Source of the DNA: Rhodoferax sp. PAMC 29310
GTDB lineage: Bacteria > Pseudomonadota > Gammaproteobacteria > Burkholderiales > Burkholderiaceae_C
DNA length: 64,000 nucleotides
Assembly (NCBI RefSeq): GCF_017948265.1
Contig: NZ_CP072852.1
Span: forward strand, 1,178,001 to 1,242,000
Direction: 5' to 3'
Shown: positions 16,854-29,400 of the stretch, piece by piece
Numbering within the stretch: position 1 is the stretch's first letter
Layout of the letters: every line of letters begins with the position of its first letter
Position numbers and translations under genes: made by a program
The notes under the pieces: generated by a model
Database searches by the model: none
What the model saw: only the letters and a program-made list of their open reading frames with translations
What the model was told of the DNA's origin: nothing

Positions 16854-16984
16854 ATATCTCTCCTATTCCTCAACCACTGAACACTGAATTTTCGAACCAT
16901 TGTCCATGACATAACCTTCAGAACTGATGGTTTATCGGGGGGATTACCGTGGCCAAAAGTGGGGGAATTTGGGTGGTCATCAGG
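16854..16984. other. Junction DNA, possibly an IS21-type end
   Basis: Contains CGTGGCCAAAAGTGGGGGAA and GGGTGGTCATCAG, which resemble sequences at the ends of IS21-family elements. It interrupts the integrase C-terminus at about 16985. No gene is present. Weak call. Confidence 0.3.
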
Positions 16985-17254
16985 GCCAATTTTCTTTAAC
17001 GAAAATCCCGAAGCCAGAAGATGACTGGCACAGGCGTGGCGCAGGCAATGCGCACCGCCTGGTGACAGTGTCAGACCGATGCGATTCAGGTGTACGTGTG
17101 CAAGCGCCGTGATGCTCTTTGCTGACAATGGTCGAATGGGCGCATCGAGGGTCAGAAAGAGCGCCCTATGGCTGCAGCGAGGCCGCACATTATGCAGGTA
17201 ACGCAAAATCGCATCTCCAACCGCGGGAAGCAACGGATAGCGCTGTCCAACAGA
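16985..17254 (-). pseudogene. Tyrosine recombinase, C-terminal fragment
   Basis: Reads YPLLPAVGDAILRYLHNVRP and then CLRHACASHLLASGFSLKKIG, the HxxR box of phage-type integrases. The final G-H-x-x-(Y) part with the catalytic Tyr is missing because foreign sequence starts at about 16985. It continues the N-terminal fragment at 18583-19173 on the other side of the IS256 element. Confidence 0.8.
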
Positions 17255-18582
17255 GGGTGTAAGAAGTTTTGTGTAAACGGTTATTTGGCAGGAAACTGCT
17301 GTCTTGCATGGAGCCGAGATGACCGTAGAGATGAAACCCTTACCCGCCGAGCTGATTGACGCCCTGTTGGCCGACTACAAAAAGCCCGAAGACCTGATTG
17401 GCCAGAATGGCCTCTTGACGCAGCTCACCAAAGCCTTGGTCGAGCGAGCTTTGCAAGCCGAATTGACCGGCCACCTGGGTCACGGCAAGAACCAGTTGGT
17501 TGCCAATGAAGCGGGCAACACCCGCAACGGGTGCAGCAAGAAAACGCTCAAAGGCGATTTTGGCCAGCTACCCATAGAAATCCCCCGTGACCGCGCCGGC
17601 ACCTTCGAGCCCCAACTGATTGGCAAACACCAGACCCGCTGGAGCGGCTTTGACGACAAGATACTGTCGCTGTATGCCCGAGGCATGACGGTACGCGAGA
17701 TTCAAGGCCATCTGCAGGAGATGTACGGCGCCGAAGTGTCTCCTACCCTGATTTCATCCGTGACCGACGCCGTCATGGACGAGGTCAAAGCCTGGCAGTC
17801 GCGCCCCTTGGAGGCGCTGTACCCCATCGTCTACATGGACTGCATTCACGTCAAGGTGCGCGACAACGGTACTGTGCGGGTCAAGGCCCTGTACTTGGCC
17901 ATTGGCGTCAACCTGGACGGCCTCAAAGAGGTACTGGGCCTGTGGATGGCCCAAACCGAAGGGGCCAAGTTCTGGCTGCAGGTGGTGACTGAACTGAAGA
18001 ACCGGGGCGTGGCTGACATCTTTATCGCCTGCGTAGATGGGCTCAAAGGTTTCCCTGACGCCATTGAGGCAGTCTTCCCCAAGGCGACGGTGCAGCTTTG
18101 CATTGTTCACATGGTGCGTCACAGCCTGAACTTCGTGGGGTGGAAACAGCGCAAGGAAGTCGCCGCGGATTTGCGGCTGATTTACGCTGCGCCCACTGAA
18201 TCCGAAGCTGAGCGACAACTCACGGCATTCGAGGTCAAATGGGACGATTCCTTCGCTCCGATTGGGCGCTCCTGGCGGCGCAACTGGACACGCTTGATAC
18301 CGTTCTTTGAATACCCGCCAGACATCCGAAAAGTGATTTACACGACCAACGCCATTGAGTCCGTGAACATGAGCCTGCGCAAAATAACCAAGACCCGCGG
18401 CTCGTTCCCAACTGAGGACGCAGTGTTCAAGCTGTTCTATCTGGCACTGAACAACATCAGCCAGAAATGGACGATGCCGATTCGGGATTGGAAGGCTGCT
18501 CTGAACCGCTTTACCATTCAGTTTGACGAGCGCATGCCGCGCGTCTAACTTAACCGCCGTTTACACAAAATTCGGGACACCC
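17255..18582 (+). mobile_element. IS256-family insertion sequence
   Basis: A 1328-bp element with 26-bp imperfect inverted ends: GGGTGTAAGAAG then TTTTGTGTAAACGG at 17255-17280, and GGGTGTCCCGAA then TTTTGTGTAAACGG as the complement of 18557-18582. It is inserted in a tyrosine recombinase gene. No exact 8-bp target duplication is adjacent: CCAACAGA on the left, TCGTCTAA on the right. Confidence 0.88.
17319..18548 (+). CDS. IS256-family transposase
   Basis: A 409-residue mutator-type DDE transposase starting at ATG 17319. Catalytic residues: Asp in VYMDCIHVKV (D174), Asp in ACVDGLKGF (D240) and Glu in YTTNAIESVN (E347). The CIVHMVRHSL segment is the family C/D-x2-H block. Full length with no stops, so probably active. 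Confidence 0.95.
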   Translation: MTVEMKPLPAELIDALLADYKKPEDLIGQNGLLTQLTKALVERALQAELTGHLGHGKNQLVANEAGNTRNGCSKKTLKGDFGQLPIEIPRDRAGTFEPQLIGKHQTRWSGFDDKILSLYARGMTVREIQGHLQEMYGAEVSPTLISSVTDAVMDEVKAWQSRPLEALYPIVYMDCIHVKVRDNGTVRVKALYLAIGVNLDGLKEVLGLWMAQTEGAKFWLQVVTELKNRGVADIFIACVDGLKGFPDAIEAVFPKATVQLCIVHMVRHSLNFVGWKQRKEVAADLRLIYAAPTESEAERQLTAFEVKWDDSFAPIGRSWRRNWTRLIPFFEYPPDIRKVIYTTNAIESVNMSLRKITKTRGSFPTEDAVFKLFYLALNNISQKWTMPIRDWKAALNRFTIQFDERMPRV

Positions 18583-19173
18583 TCGTCTAACACGTTGCTT
18601 TGGTCGGGTGACATGGATCAGCTCTTCTTGCCAATCCAGATCATCTAATTGCAGTGCTGCAACCTCACCTCGACGCACTCCGTAGAGAGCAAATAACGTC
18701 AGAATGGCATGATCACGGATATCGGCAGGGCTATCACCGCTGGTACTAACAAGCAGGCGCTGCACGTCCTCCCATCCAGGTCCTTGCGGTATCCCTGCGC
18801 GCATGTATATCCTGGGAGACTGGATGACAGCGGTGATGCCGCAAGAACACCAGCCTCGCGCTTCGGCGAACTCAAAGAAGCTGCGCAGGGAACTGGCCAA
18901 GGCGGCCATTGATGTCCGCTTCCACCCGCCCTTGCCTTTTGACTCGATAAAGGCATCGATATCAAATACCGTAATCGCACGCAAGGTATCACGGGTTGGC
19001 GACAGGCTTGAAAAAAACCAACTCAGACGTTCGCAGCGAGTTGCAATTGTTACCGGCGACAAGCCTTGTTCTTCCCGCATGTAACGGGCAAAAGCATCGA
19101 CCTGCTCGACAAAGATGTTCGGGGCCGCCGGGGTATCTTGCAGCTTACCAAGCCAACTGACCCATTGCGTCAC
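18583..19173 (-). pseudogene. Tyrosine recombinase, N-terminal fragment
   Basis: GTG 19173. It has a SAM-like N-terminal DNA-binding domain (FARYMREEQGLSPVTIATR), then the start of the catalytic domain with the first Arg in LFALYGVRRGEVAALQLDDL. It ends at the IS256 end; the reading frame runs a few codons into the element before a stop. Its sequel lies at 16985-17254. It belongs to the large group of stand-alone or trio (RIT-like) recombinases, but companions are not seen. Confidence 0.8.
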
Positions 19174-19587
19174 TAAATGGATCGATAGCTCACGCGTAGA
19201 CGCTGACTGCGTGAAATTCTAGGCTTGATGCTTGAATTGCTTGCGACCATCAACTGCCAGTTCGATATCCTGGAGCCAAACGTAATCTCAACGTCCAGCA
19301 GCCATGGAAGGGCTCTGACGTGCCCTTCTGATTCAATCAGTCGGCGCTCGAAAGCAAAACGGCGTTAGTAGCAATACCGACGCCATTTTGTTTGAAATCC
19401 TTGCCTTAACGACCTTCACGAAACGTGATCATTTGTCCATCGATTTAGTTGATCACACTCACCCAACAAGCTCAATCCCTTCGCACTTTGCCGCAAGCTT
19501 CTCATCAACGCCTCTCGCACTGCCTATACTCAGCTTCAGTTGTTCAGGGCCACTGCGTAACATCAGTCATTAAGATCAACTCGCGTT
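19174..19587. other. Spacer between recombinase fragment and PPIase
   Basis: 414 bases with only short frames of unusual composition and no family resemblance. No RNA gene or terminator was recognised. It separates the decay zone from the adhesin island. Confidence 0.4.
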
Positions 19588-20436
19588 TCACCCGCCAATT
19601 TCAAGCTTTGCGCTGTCGCGCAAAGCTTTGAGCCGAAGCTGCAAAATGCGCCGCGCAATGGCCTGTCGAAGTTGTGGCTCAACCTGGTCCATCGCCGGTG
19701 CGACAAACGGACGGCGCTCTTCCAGCTTGATAATTTGCCAACCGGCGTCAGTCTTGACCGGCGCGCGCGCCAACTGACCGGCCTTCAGATCATGAACTAC
19801 CGTGGCAATGGCGGGCTCCAGCCGACCTTCAGGCAACCAGCTACTCAGACCACCCTGCTCCCTGGTGCCCGCATCACCAGAATACTGTTTGGCGAGCGCA
19901 TCGAAGTCGGCACCCGCCTTGAGCTTCACCTGAACCTGCTGCGCCAGCTTTTCATCTGACAACAGCATGTGACGCAGGCGCACCTGCTCAAGTCCGAGCG
20001 CCTGGACCTGTTGTTCATACTCCTGCTTCAGGTCGGCATCCGAAATCTTTATCTTCTGCAGCACCTGCTGCTGCCAGGCTTGCACTAGAACACTTTGCCG
20101 AGCCAAATCGATTTGCGTCACAACCGACGCCTGCTTGTCGAGGCCAGCCTTGATGGCGCCCTCGGCCATCAAGGCTTGGTCAATCAAGGCCTCTCGCAAC
20201 ACCGCCTGCAACTGCGGTGTATCCGATGCGCCACGCGCCAATTCCTGCTGCAGCAGAAATTCACCGCGTTGCGGCGGCAGTACCACACCATTGACCGTCA
20301 CGGCGAACGGCGTGCTCCCTGCTGCGGCGGTTGCAGGCACACCCGACGCAGCGCCGGCATTGCCTATTAACAGTCCTGTCAGAGCCAAAGCCATGACCGG
20401 ACTGACGACACGAGATTTGAAAGAAGAATCAAGCAT
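19588..20436 (-). CDS. Periplasmic parvulin-type peptidyl-prolyl isomerase
   Basis: 282 residues from ATG 20436 (a TTG at 20448 is also in frame). A signal peptide ends near GNAGAASG. Next comes a SurA/PrsA-like helical N-domain, then a parvulin core at about residues 155-245 with VRLRHMLLSDEKLAQQV, ADFDALAKQYSGD and GLSSWLPEGRLEPAI, and DAGWQIIKLEERRP. It is 53 bases downstream of the giant LktA-type adhesin on the same strand, behind a hairpin. Bordetella Par27, a parvulin of similar layout, is a periplasmic chaperone of the FHA exoprotein, so a dedicated chaperone role here is a reasonable inference. Confidence 0.88.
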   Translation of the reverse strand: MLDSSFKSRVVSPVMALALTGLLIGNAGAASGVPATAAAGSTPFAVTVNGVVLPPQRGEFLLQQELARGASDTPQLQAVLREALIDQALMAEGAIKAGLDKQASVVTQIDLARQSVLVQAWQQQVLQKIKISDADLKQEYEQQVQALGLEQVRLRHMLLSDEKLAQQVQVKLKAGADFDALAKQYSGDAGTREQGGLSSWLPEGRLEPAIATVVHDLKAGQLARAPVKTDAGWQIIKLEERRPFVAPAMDQVEPQLRQAIARRILQLRLKALRDSAKLEIGG

Positions 20437-20463
20437 GGTTATCAACAAAGTTAAACAGGTTGC

Positions 20464-20489
20464 AAAAAATTAGGCCGGTCGCAAGGCCT
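20464..20489 (-). terminator. Hairpin with T-run after the giant adhesin gene
   Basis: On the minus strand AGGCC TTGCGACC GGCCT, then AA and six T. The stem is only 5 bp, so it may allow read-through into the PPIase gene. Confidence 0.5.
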
Positions 20490-23400
20490 CAGTAATAGCG
20501 CGGCAAAGTCTTGCTGCCGCCGCTGACGCTGACCAACAATTGTGCGGGCGTCAAACGCAAAATACGCCCCACATTGATGGCGCCAGCCTTGGTTTCGAGC
20601 GTACTGTTTGCCGTGGCTGACAGCGTGCTGATGAGCATGCTGCCAGAGTAAGCCAACAGGTCAATCGCGCCGTTGCTCACGACTAGGGATGTCCCGCTGA
20701 TGGCATTGCCGGATGACCAGGCCTGCGCCGCCCTCAGTTTGATTGCGTTGTAGGCACTAAGCTTGGCGAAGGTCAAGCCGGCGCCGGAGGAAGTGGCTTC
20801 AATCTTCCCGTTCGATGTGCTCAAGCTACCCAGTGCGGCGTTGCCGACGCTGGTGACATTGATGTTGCCTTTGGCCACACCGGTGCCCAGCGTGGTCGCT
20901 CCACCGGATTGCAACACGGCCCCACCAGCGCTGACGGTATAACTGATGACCGCCAGATCGCCGCCACTGGTGGCTGCGAAGGCGGTTTTCGCGTTGGCGC
21001 TCTTGACGACAACCGATCCACCCGCCGATGCCACATTGATATCCGCCGCGGAACTGCGCAAGCTCGCCAACACGGCGTCGCCACCGCTGGTGATCGCCAT
21101 GTTGCCGCTGGTCGTCCCCGTGCCCGTGGTCTGCAAACTGCCCCCGGCGTGCAGATTCGCCGAGGCCGCAGTGAACGAGCCCAGCGTCGCATCACCCAGC
21201 ACGGCGTTGGCAACCAAGCCGGTTTTGGCGCTGACAATGCCAAGCTGGAGCGTTCCACTTGCGGCGCCCACATCAACGTTGGCGCTGCTGCTGACCAGCG
21301 TGGTCGCCGTGAGGCTGCTACCGGCGGACAGATCGACGATCTTGACGGCCCGCACCGAAGCCACCGTCAGCGCCCCGAGTGCATCCGCCTGCACCTTGCC
21401 CGCTGTCGACGTCAGGGACGCCAGCACCGCGTCGCCGCCGCTGGCGATCACGATGTCACCCGTGGTCGCGCCCGAGCCCGTCGCCAGCAAACTGCCGCCA
21501 GCGTGCAAGTTGGCCGATGCCGCCTTGAACGAATCCAGCGTCAGGTCGCCCAGCTTGGCGTCCGCAAAAAAGGTGGTTCGTGCTGTCGATTTACCGACCA
21601 GCAAGTCACCGGTGTTGGCGGTCAGGGCAATCCGGCCGGTGCTCGAGCTCAGTGTGCCGAAATCAGCCGAGGTGCCGGCCGTCGCGACAATATTGCCCGG
21701 CAGCGAAGCACTCGTTAACTGGAGCGCCGCCCCGGAGCTCAAGCTCAGGTCACCGCTGGCGGTCTTCAAGGCGCCAAGGTTCAGATTACCCAGCACCGCC
21801 TCAAACGACAGGCCGCTCTTGGCACTGGCGGCCTGGACGCTGACATTGCCAGCGCTGGCCGCCACATCGATCAGACCCGCAGCGCTGGACAAGGACAAGG
21901 CCTGTACGCCCGCGCCAGCAGCCAGCAACACGTCGCCCTTGGCCGAACCCGACAACAAGGACAAGGCACCACCGGCACCCAACCACAGCGTGCCATTTCT
22001 GCTGGCCACGTTCAACAGGGCCATGTCACGTCCGGCTTGCAGACGGACATTGCCCAGGGCGGATGCCACATCCAAAACCAAGCGCCCCTCGCCATAAATA
22101 TCCACGCTGCCCTTGGTCGCCGCTACCGAGATCACCGAGACGTCGCCAGCGCCGCCACCGGCCCTGGCCAGCAAACTTCCGCCGGCCATCCAGGCCGTCC
22201 CGCTGAAGCCCCCAGCAGTGCTGACCAGGCTGAGATCAGCCCCCGCAATCGCCGATTTCACACTAGACGCGCCACCCGCCGTGACCGAAGCACTCCACTT
22301 GGACGACAGGCTGTTCAAAGTCACGCCTTCGCCGGCCGAGACGTTCACCGTACCGGTAGCATCCACCTGGCTGCCGGTGACGGCCCCGCCGGCCCCGATC
22401 ACGATCGTGCTGCCAGCCGTGTAATTGACGTTGCTGATGTCACCGCTGGCGGTGGCATAAATGCTGCCGAGTGCGTTGACGGCATCCAGGTTGTACAGGT
22501 TGCCGGTGGCCGACAGGGCGCGCAGGTCGAGCCCGGAATCAACCATCTTCAGCGTCATGCTGGCGCCCAGCGCAGCGTTCAGGTAAATCGAATAGCCGCG
22601 GGGCGTGGTGGCGTTGACCCCGCCGGAGCCGACCTTAACCACCAGCGGGTTGCTGTCCGAGCCGATGGCCCCGCTTTGGGCCGTGAGCGTGAGCGCGTTG
22701 GCCTCGATCGCGCGCACCGTCCGGTCACCGCTGTTGGGGTAATTGATCACCGGGCGCGCATCGATGATGGCGCCGGTGGCCGACAGCGAAGCCAGCGCCG
22801 GCGTGAAAATGTCGGCGGCACGCATGTCGCCGATCTCGTGAATCCAGATGCCTTCACTGCCACGTGCCACCAGCGTGCCGGTCAGATCATTTCTCAGCGT
22901 GATCTGTATCGGTTTAAGTGCGGTGCCAATCGAACCCTGCGCTGCCTCCAGCACAGCCTTCTGGCCCTGGATCACGGAGACGCCTGCGTCAGCCACGTTC
23001 AGGATCGAGCCCATCACTTGGATACGCACCTCGCCGGTACCGATAACCTTCTCCAGGTTCGCCGTGCCGCCATTGGGATAGGCGGCCGTGGCATCAGCCC
23101 CGAGGTAAATGAAGCCGTTGGACACCACGTTGAGCCGGTTCGACAGAACGTTGAAGTTGTCCTTCTTCAGCACACTCAAGGTCCAGTTCGCGCGGTTGAG
23201 CGTCATGTCGGCGCTCTCGGCCGACATGATCACCAGCCGCTCAGCGTCGGTCAACGCGGCCGGCAAGCCCGCGCTCAGCCGCTGCGCCTGCAGCAGGGGA
23301 ATGCTCTGCGAACCATCGTCACGCCCGACTTTGCCACCCGGGCGCAGCACCACACGGTTGCCCACCACATTGGGCTCCTCGATGCGCGTCTGGGTATCGG

Positions 23401-26400
23401 TGCTGCTCTTGGAAAACACCGCCGCGGGCAGCGGACTCTTCAATTCCGTGTCCGACCACACCGCCAAAGCACCGACCTCGGCCTTGCCGACCAGCGCGTT
23501 GGCGGCGTTCACGGCCGCAATGATCTGGTCATTGCCGGTCTGGTACACCGTCGTGGCGAACTGCACATGCAATTGCAGCACCTCGGCAGTGCGCGCAGTC
23601 TCGATCGCCACCACCTGCGCCTCGGTAATTCCCTTGCTCAGGTAACTTGCACGCTCCTCGGTGCTGAAATGGTATTGGTAGGTGAGCGGGTCGATCACCG
23701 GCGCGACATAGCTCGTGACATTGCCCGAACCATTCGTGACCACCGAACTGACCCCACGCAGACTCCAGTAGCGCTGGTATTGGGCGCGGGTGGTGGTCAG
23801 CGTCTGCTGACGGCTGAGCTCGGCAGAATTACCTTGCAGCGCGGCCTGGTCCCACAAGGACAGCAACTGCGCCTCGGTGCGCTCGTCGCGCGTCTCGTTG
23901 CGGTTGTTGTCAATCAGGTCGCCGCCCGACTGCAGGTAGACATCACCGCCCGAAGCGACTTGATTGACCCAGAGATTCCCGGTGGGCTGCTTGATCGCAA
24001 TGCCGTTGCGGGCATAAGCGCTCAGACCGCCATTGGTCGAATCCGCCGTCTGAATGTTCAGCGTTGACTTGACTGTGCCATCGGCATTGAATTCACCGAT
24101 GCCACCGGTCGGAGCCGACAGGTAAATGCGGTTGCCCGAGACATGCACGGCACTGGGATCGAGGCCAAAAATCGAGCCGTCGCCGTCGAGCCAGACGTTG
24201 CCGGTGGTCGACACCCGGTTGACGCGCAAGGCACCACTGTTGCCGTGGACAGCGATGTCGCCACTGGTTGAAACGGCCGTGAAAGAGCCTGCGCCCGTGA
24301 TCAGGTTGATTGGGTCTGACTGGGAGCCGATGCCTGTTTTCGCAACGAAGCTCAGGCCCTGGCCATTGACCACGGCACCGCTGTTGAGTTGGGAGATCGA
24401 CCCCGCCGTCGATGTCAGCGACACCGTGCCGCTGGCATTGGTGATGTCGCCACCGAGGCGAATGCCGCCGACGCTCTTCACATCGAGAAGGCCACTGTTA
24501 TAGCCGACCAACTGGATGCTGATCGGGTGATCGGCCGCTACATGCTGTGTGAAGACATCCTTGTAGCCGACCTCGGTGCGCCGGTCGACATAGTAGGTTT
24601 TCTTGATGCACAAAAAGCCGCACTTCTTCCAGGAACGGTAGTAGGTTTCCACTTCGGCTTCAGTAAGGAAACGCTTACTTTGCAACGAGAAAGTGCTCCC
24701 GCCCACCGGCACCTTGGTGCTGACAAACACATCTTCGACCATCGCATTGGCGGTCTTGACATAGGTATCGACGTTATTCCAGCTGACAGTGCCGCCACTG
24801 ATAAAACCAAGGTAGGACGAATTCTGATAGTAGTAGTGCTTTTCGGTCGTGTATTCGTAACCCGCCGACCAGGAGTAGATGCTGTTGGTAGCGGGGTTGT
24901 AGCTGAACTGGGCCTTGAGGCTGCCCGATGGCGCCAGCGATGACACGGTCGCGGTGCCGATCTTCGTGTCGCCAATGCCGCGTCCGGCGGTGACGGTACC
25001 GCGAATCACGCCGTCGGCGTCGTGCTGGTAGGTGGTGGTCTGGTAATCGATGATCACGTTAGCACTGTTGCGAACCGGCTTGCCCATGTCGGTGATGCGC
25101 ACCACGCCAGCTTCGCCGCCCGTGCTCAGACCCAGCAGGTCCAAGCCATAACTAGTCTGATTATCAATATTGATGTGGGCGTAGCCATCGAGCGCACGCA
25201 CCACACCGCCACCGGTGTTGATGATGGTACCTATCAATTCCACCAGCCCCCCGGTCACGTTGGTAGCCGCCACCTTCAGACGCTTCGTCTCGGCATCAAA
25301 GAAGACGATCGGCTGCAGTCTCCGTGCCGCCATCGCGTTGAGGGCGGTGGTGCGCTGGGACGCGGTGAGCGTGCCGTTGGCAAACTGCTTGTTGATCTCG
25401 GCCTCGCTGTCAGTTGGCCGTGGGCCGGTGACCTGGATCAAGGACGACGTGCCCCGGGACAGGTAACGTCCTCGGTTGGCATTCCACAGAGTCTGCCAGG
25501 CGTTGATGGCGGGTCCGACCGTGGCGCTGCTGAGCACCACGTTGTAATCGGGTTGTCCAGATTGCACGGTGCCGTTGATGTTGAGGTAACGCGCCCCGAT
25601 GAAGATCGCGCCGCTGGCATAAACCCCGCCGGCACCATTGACAACGCAGTTGGCGTTGTAGGTCGATCCCGCAACACCAGGGCGCGCGGAGCCGCAGGCG
25701 GTGATGCCCAGGTTGTCCAGAATCCTTTGCTGGTCATCGCTGTACGCCACGGCATAGAGCGACTCGGGGGAGCCGCCGACCGACTGGCTGATGGTGGGCG
25801 AAGAGAGCACAAAATTCTTGCCGGCCGTGACCGTGATTTCCTTGCCATCGAGGCGCGGCGTGTAGGCCGGGTTTTCAGCGTAGACCGAGATGCTGCCTTC
25901 CGTGTTGGCCAGGTTCACCGTGCCGAGCTTGTTGTACAGCGTGCCATTGACGCGCAGTTCCGGCGCCCGCAACTGGTCTTCGCGCAAGTCGGCCGAGCTG
26001 CCGTCAGGCGCCGTCATGACCACGGCCGTAGCCGACACGCCCAGCGGCACATAGGTGTTTTTCACCGTCAGGCTTGGCAGTTTCTGCGCCGTACCACCAC
26101 CGCGCGTGTCGATGCTATCGACGTTCAGGCCGGTGGTCTTAACACTGGTGTTGAGCGTGCCAATGTCGGCATTGCTGGTGAGATAAGTGCCGTTGTATTT
26201 GGCAAAGCCGCCATTGGCGTCCACCGTCATGTTGAAAACCCGCAGGTTCAGGGGGCTCTTATTCTCGATGTAGATTTCCGAATCGGCCCGCGCCGTCAGC
26301 GAGGCCGTGCCGCTCACGTTGTTGCCAAACAGCTCGATGTTGCCGCTTCCGGCGCGCAGGTCCTTGATGTTCAGGAAGTTGGCCGCAACGCCCTCGAGCG

Positions 26401-29400
26401 GAACAATCAGGCCGTTCGGCAACACTTCGGCCAGACCTTCCTTGATCAGGTTGGCAAAATAAAAGCTGAGCTCGGCTTGCACAAAGGCCTTGACCTCGGG
26501 CACATCGCCGTAGCGCGCGAGCTGATCGTACAGGCGGGCCACATAGGCGCTCGCCGAAGCCGAGAGGTCCTCGTTGGTGATGCTGTAGCGCACATCGCCC
26601 ACGCTCTCCACCACCTTGCCATTGATGTCGATCACCAGCCTTTGTTTGTTGCCAAAACCAGCCTCGAACGCGCCCTTGAGCACGGCGGTGTTGCTGAGGC
26701 TTTTGATCGATCGGCCGTAGGTGCTGCTGATCCCCATCATCTCGCCCAGGTCGCGCGTCCAGTCGCTGACATTGCCGGTGCCGCTGACCACCAGACTGCC
26801 CTCGACCGCGCCGACGCGAATGGTGCCGCCCGAGCGCACGGCCGTGGCATCCACAGTCACGGCATTGTTCAGGTTCAGCGTGGCATCGGCGGTGGGGTTG
26901 ATCGACACCGGGACCACGGCGTGGTTGAACAGGTCGGCGCGCGCCGTCACAAAACTCTTGTTGCGGTTGAAATCACGGTCCTGGCCGGCCAGCAGCGACA
27001 GGTCTTCGGAACTGCGCACCGACGTGCCAGCACCCAGGTTGACCCGGTTGTTGACGTTGGCCGTGGCATAGGCGTTGCCTTGTGCCGCGGCCGCCAGGCC
27101 ATAAGTCTTGGAAATCGTGTTGGCTTCGAGGTCGATGTAAGACAGCGCGTCAACGTGCGCCTCACCATAACTGGCGATCGTGCTGTTGGTACCGATGCTG
27201 GCATCGGCGTTGGCGTTGCTGGTGATGCGGGTCTCGACCAGGGCGATCGGAATCACACCGCCCACGTCCATGCGACCCAGGGCCGAACCGTGTATCTCGT
27301 TGTAGGCGCGCAGTTCCAGCAGCTTTTCCACGGTCACGGTCACATTGTTGCCCAGGCTCGCGTTGGCGCTGCCGCTCAGGACCGTTCTCACATCGGCACC
27401 AGCACCGCTGATCACGCCACCGCCGCCGCCTTCTGCACTCTGGCGCCCCAGATCGGTACGGGCCAGGTCATTGGTGGCCAGCACACGCAGGCTGTTGCTG
27501 ACGAGCTGGGTGGCGTTGAGCAGCGCGGCACTGGCCGAACCGTTCAGTGTGGCGCGGGCCACCGCGCCGGAAGCACCGATCGCCGAGGCGTTCACTGCAA
27601 TGCTGTGGCTGTCATAGCGGACGGCTCGGCTGGCGCCAACCGTGGTCATGCCAGCCACCAGCAAGTCACCACCCAATTCGGCGTTGACACTCTGGCTGTG
27701 GGTCAGCGTCGACTCGGCACCGGAACCCGCCACCAGGCCACCCGCGCCGGCAGTGGCATCACTGTCGATCGACTCGTTGCCGCTGGCACCCACCTGCAGA
27801 CTGCCACCGACACTGCCGACCAGGTTCGAGACCTTGGCGCCCACCGTGGAGTTGCTCTCGGACGAGGACAGCGCCACACCCACACCCACAAGTCCTGCGG
27901 CAATCCCCACCGCGTTGGACTTCACCACCATAACATCGGTGGCCGTGAAGCTGGCGTCACCCGTTGCCCGCAGCGCGGTCGCCTGCGCCAGGTTCACGCT
28001 GGCGCTACCGCGGTTGCTCGAACTTGCCGAGGCACCGGTGGCGCCAATCAAAAGACCGCCCGCGCCGGCGCTGGAAAAACTGTCAACCAGGGAATCGCCC
28101 GCGCCGAGCACGGCCCTGACCGTCACCGAGTTGCCACGCAAGGTCAGCGCGCCCAGGCTGTTGACCGAGACGGCGGAGGCCACGCTCGACTCCGCGACCG
28201 AGATCCCCACCGCACCGCCCAAACCGACCGCCACGCCAATCGCGTCGCTGCTGGCTTGCGGACTGGCCTTGGCTGAAATGGCCAGGGCAGCATCACCCGC
28301 ATCCAGCACCAGAGCGCTGGCCAGATTGACCTGCACCGTGCCGCTGTCGCTGGCCGTGGCGCCGGCGCCGCTGCCAGCCACCACACCACCCGAGCCACCC
28401 ACCGCCATGGCCGTCACGCTGGACTGCCGTTCGGCGCTCAAGCTCACGCCTTGCCCCGCAACCGAACCGGCGACTTGCGTGATCACGCTGCCACTTTGAT
28501 CAGCCGTCGCCACCACGACGCCGACACTGAGCGCACCCACCGTGGCACCGTAGGCCTCACTTGACATCGACGCCTGATCCAGCGCCCGCACAGTGACCGC
28601 ACCATCGGCGCGCACCCCGCCGCTCAAGGCCGCCGAATTGGCCGTCTGGTTGCGCGCAACCGACACCGCAGCGCCAACACCGACAAAACCGCCCGCACCA
28701 GCAATGGCGCGGCTTTGCACACTGGCGCCGCCGGCCGCCGGGGCGCGCGTACCAGAATCAACGCTGATGGCACCCTGGCTGTCGAGGCTGGCAGCGCTCA
28801 CACTGGCGTTATTGGCGCCGCCCAGAATGGTCACGGCCACGCCGGCGCTGACGCCGGCTGCACCACCGCGCGCAATGGCGCCTGCGCTGTTGTTGACTTC
28901 GGTGCTGTCGGTACTGCTAACGCGCACGGAGCCAGCCAGGATGCTGCTTGCCGCCACGGTTGCCGAAGTTGAATGCAGACCCGATGCCCCCGTAAAGGCA
29001 GCCTGCGTGTCGTAGCTGGTGCCTGAATTGAGGTTACCCTGTTCCGTCGACGTCAGTGCCGAACCAGTCCCTTCGGCCTTGTTGGCCTTTGTGGCGGAAG
29101 ACACCCGGGCCACCGAACTGCCGCTGCCGTTGTTGAGTTCGCTGGTGGCATTGCTGTCGGGCGCACTGCCAAACAGCAAGACGCCCACGGCACCACTGAC
29201 ACCGACCGTGCCGCCACCGCCCGCCGTGGCGGTGATCATTTGCACATTGGCCTCACGCGCCGCCAGCACCGACAACTCACCCCCCACCGTGAGCGCACTG
29301 CCCGAGGCGTTGGCCAGCACGCTGCTGCGGCCAATGACCACGTTGGCCGCCGACCCCACGCCCGTCACACCCGCCACACCGACACCGCCGGCGTTGTGGT

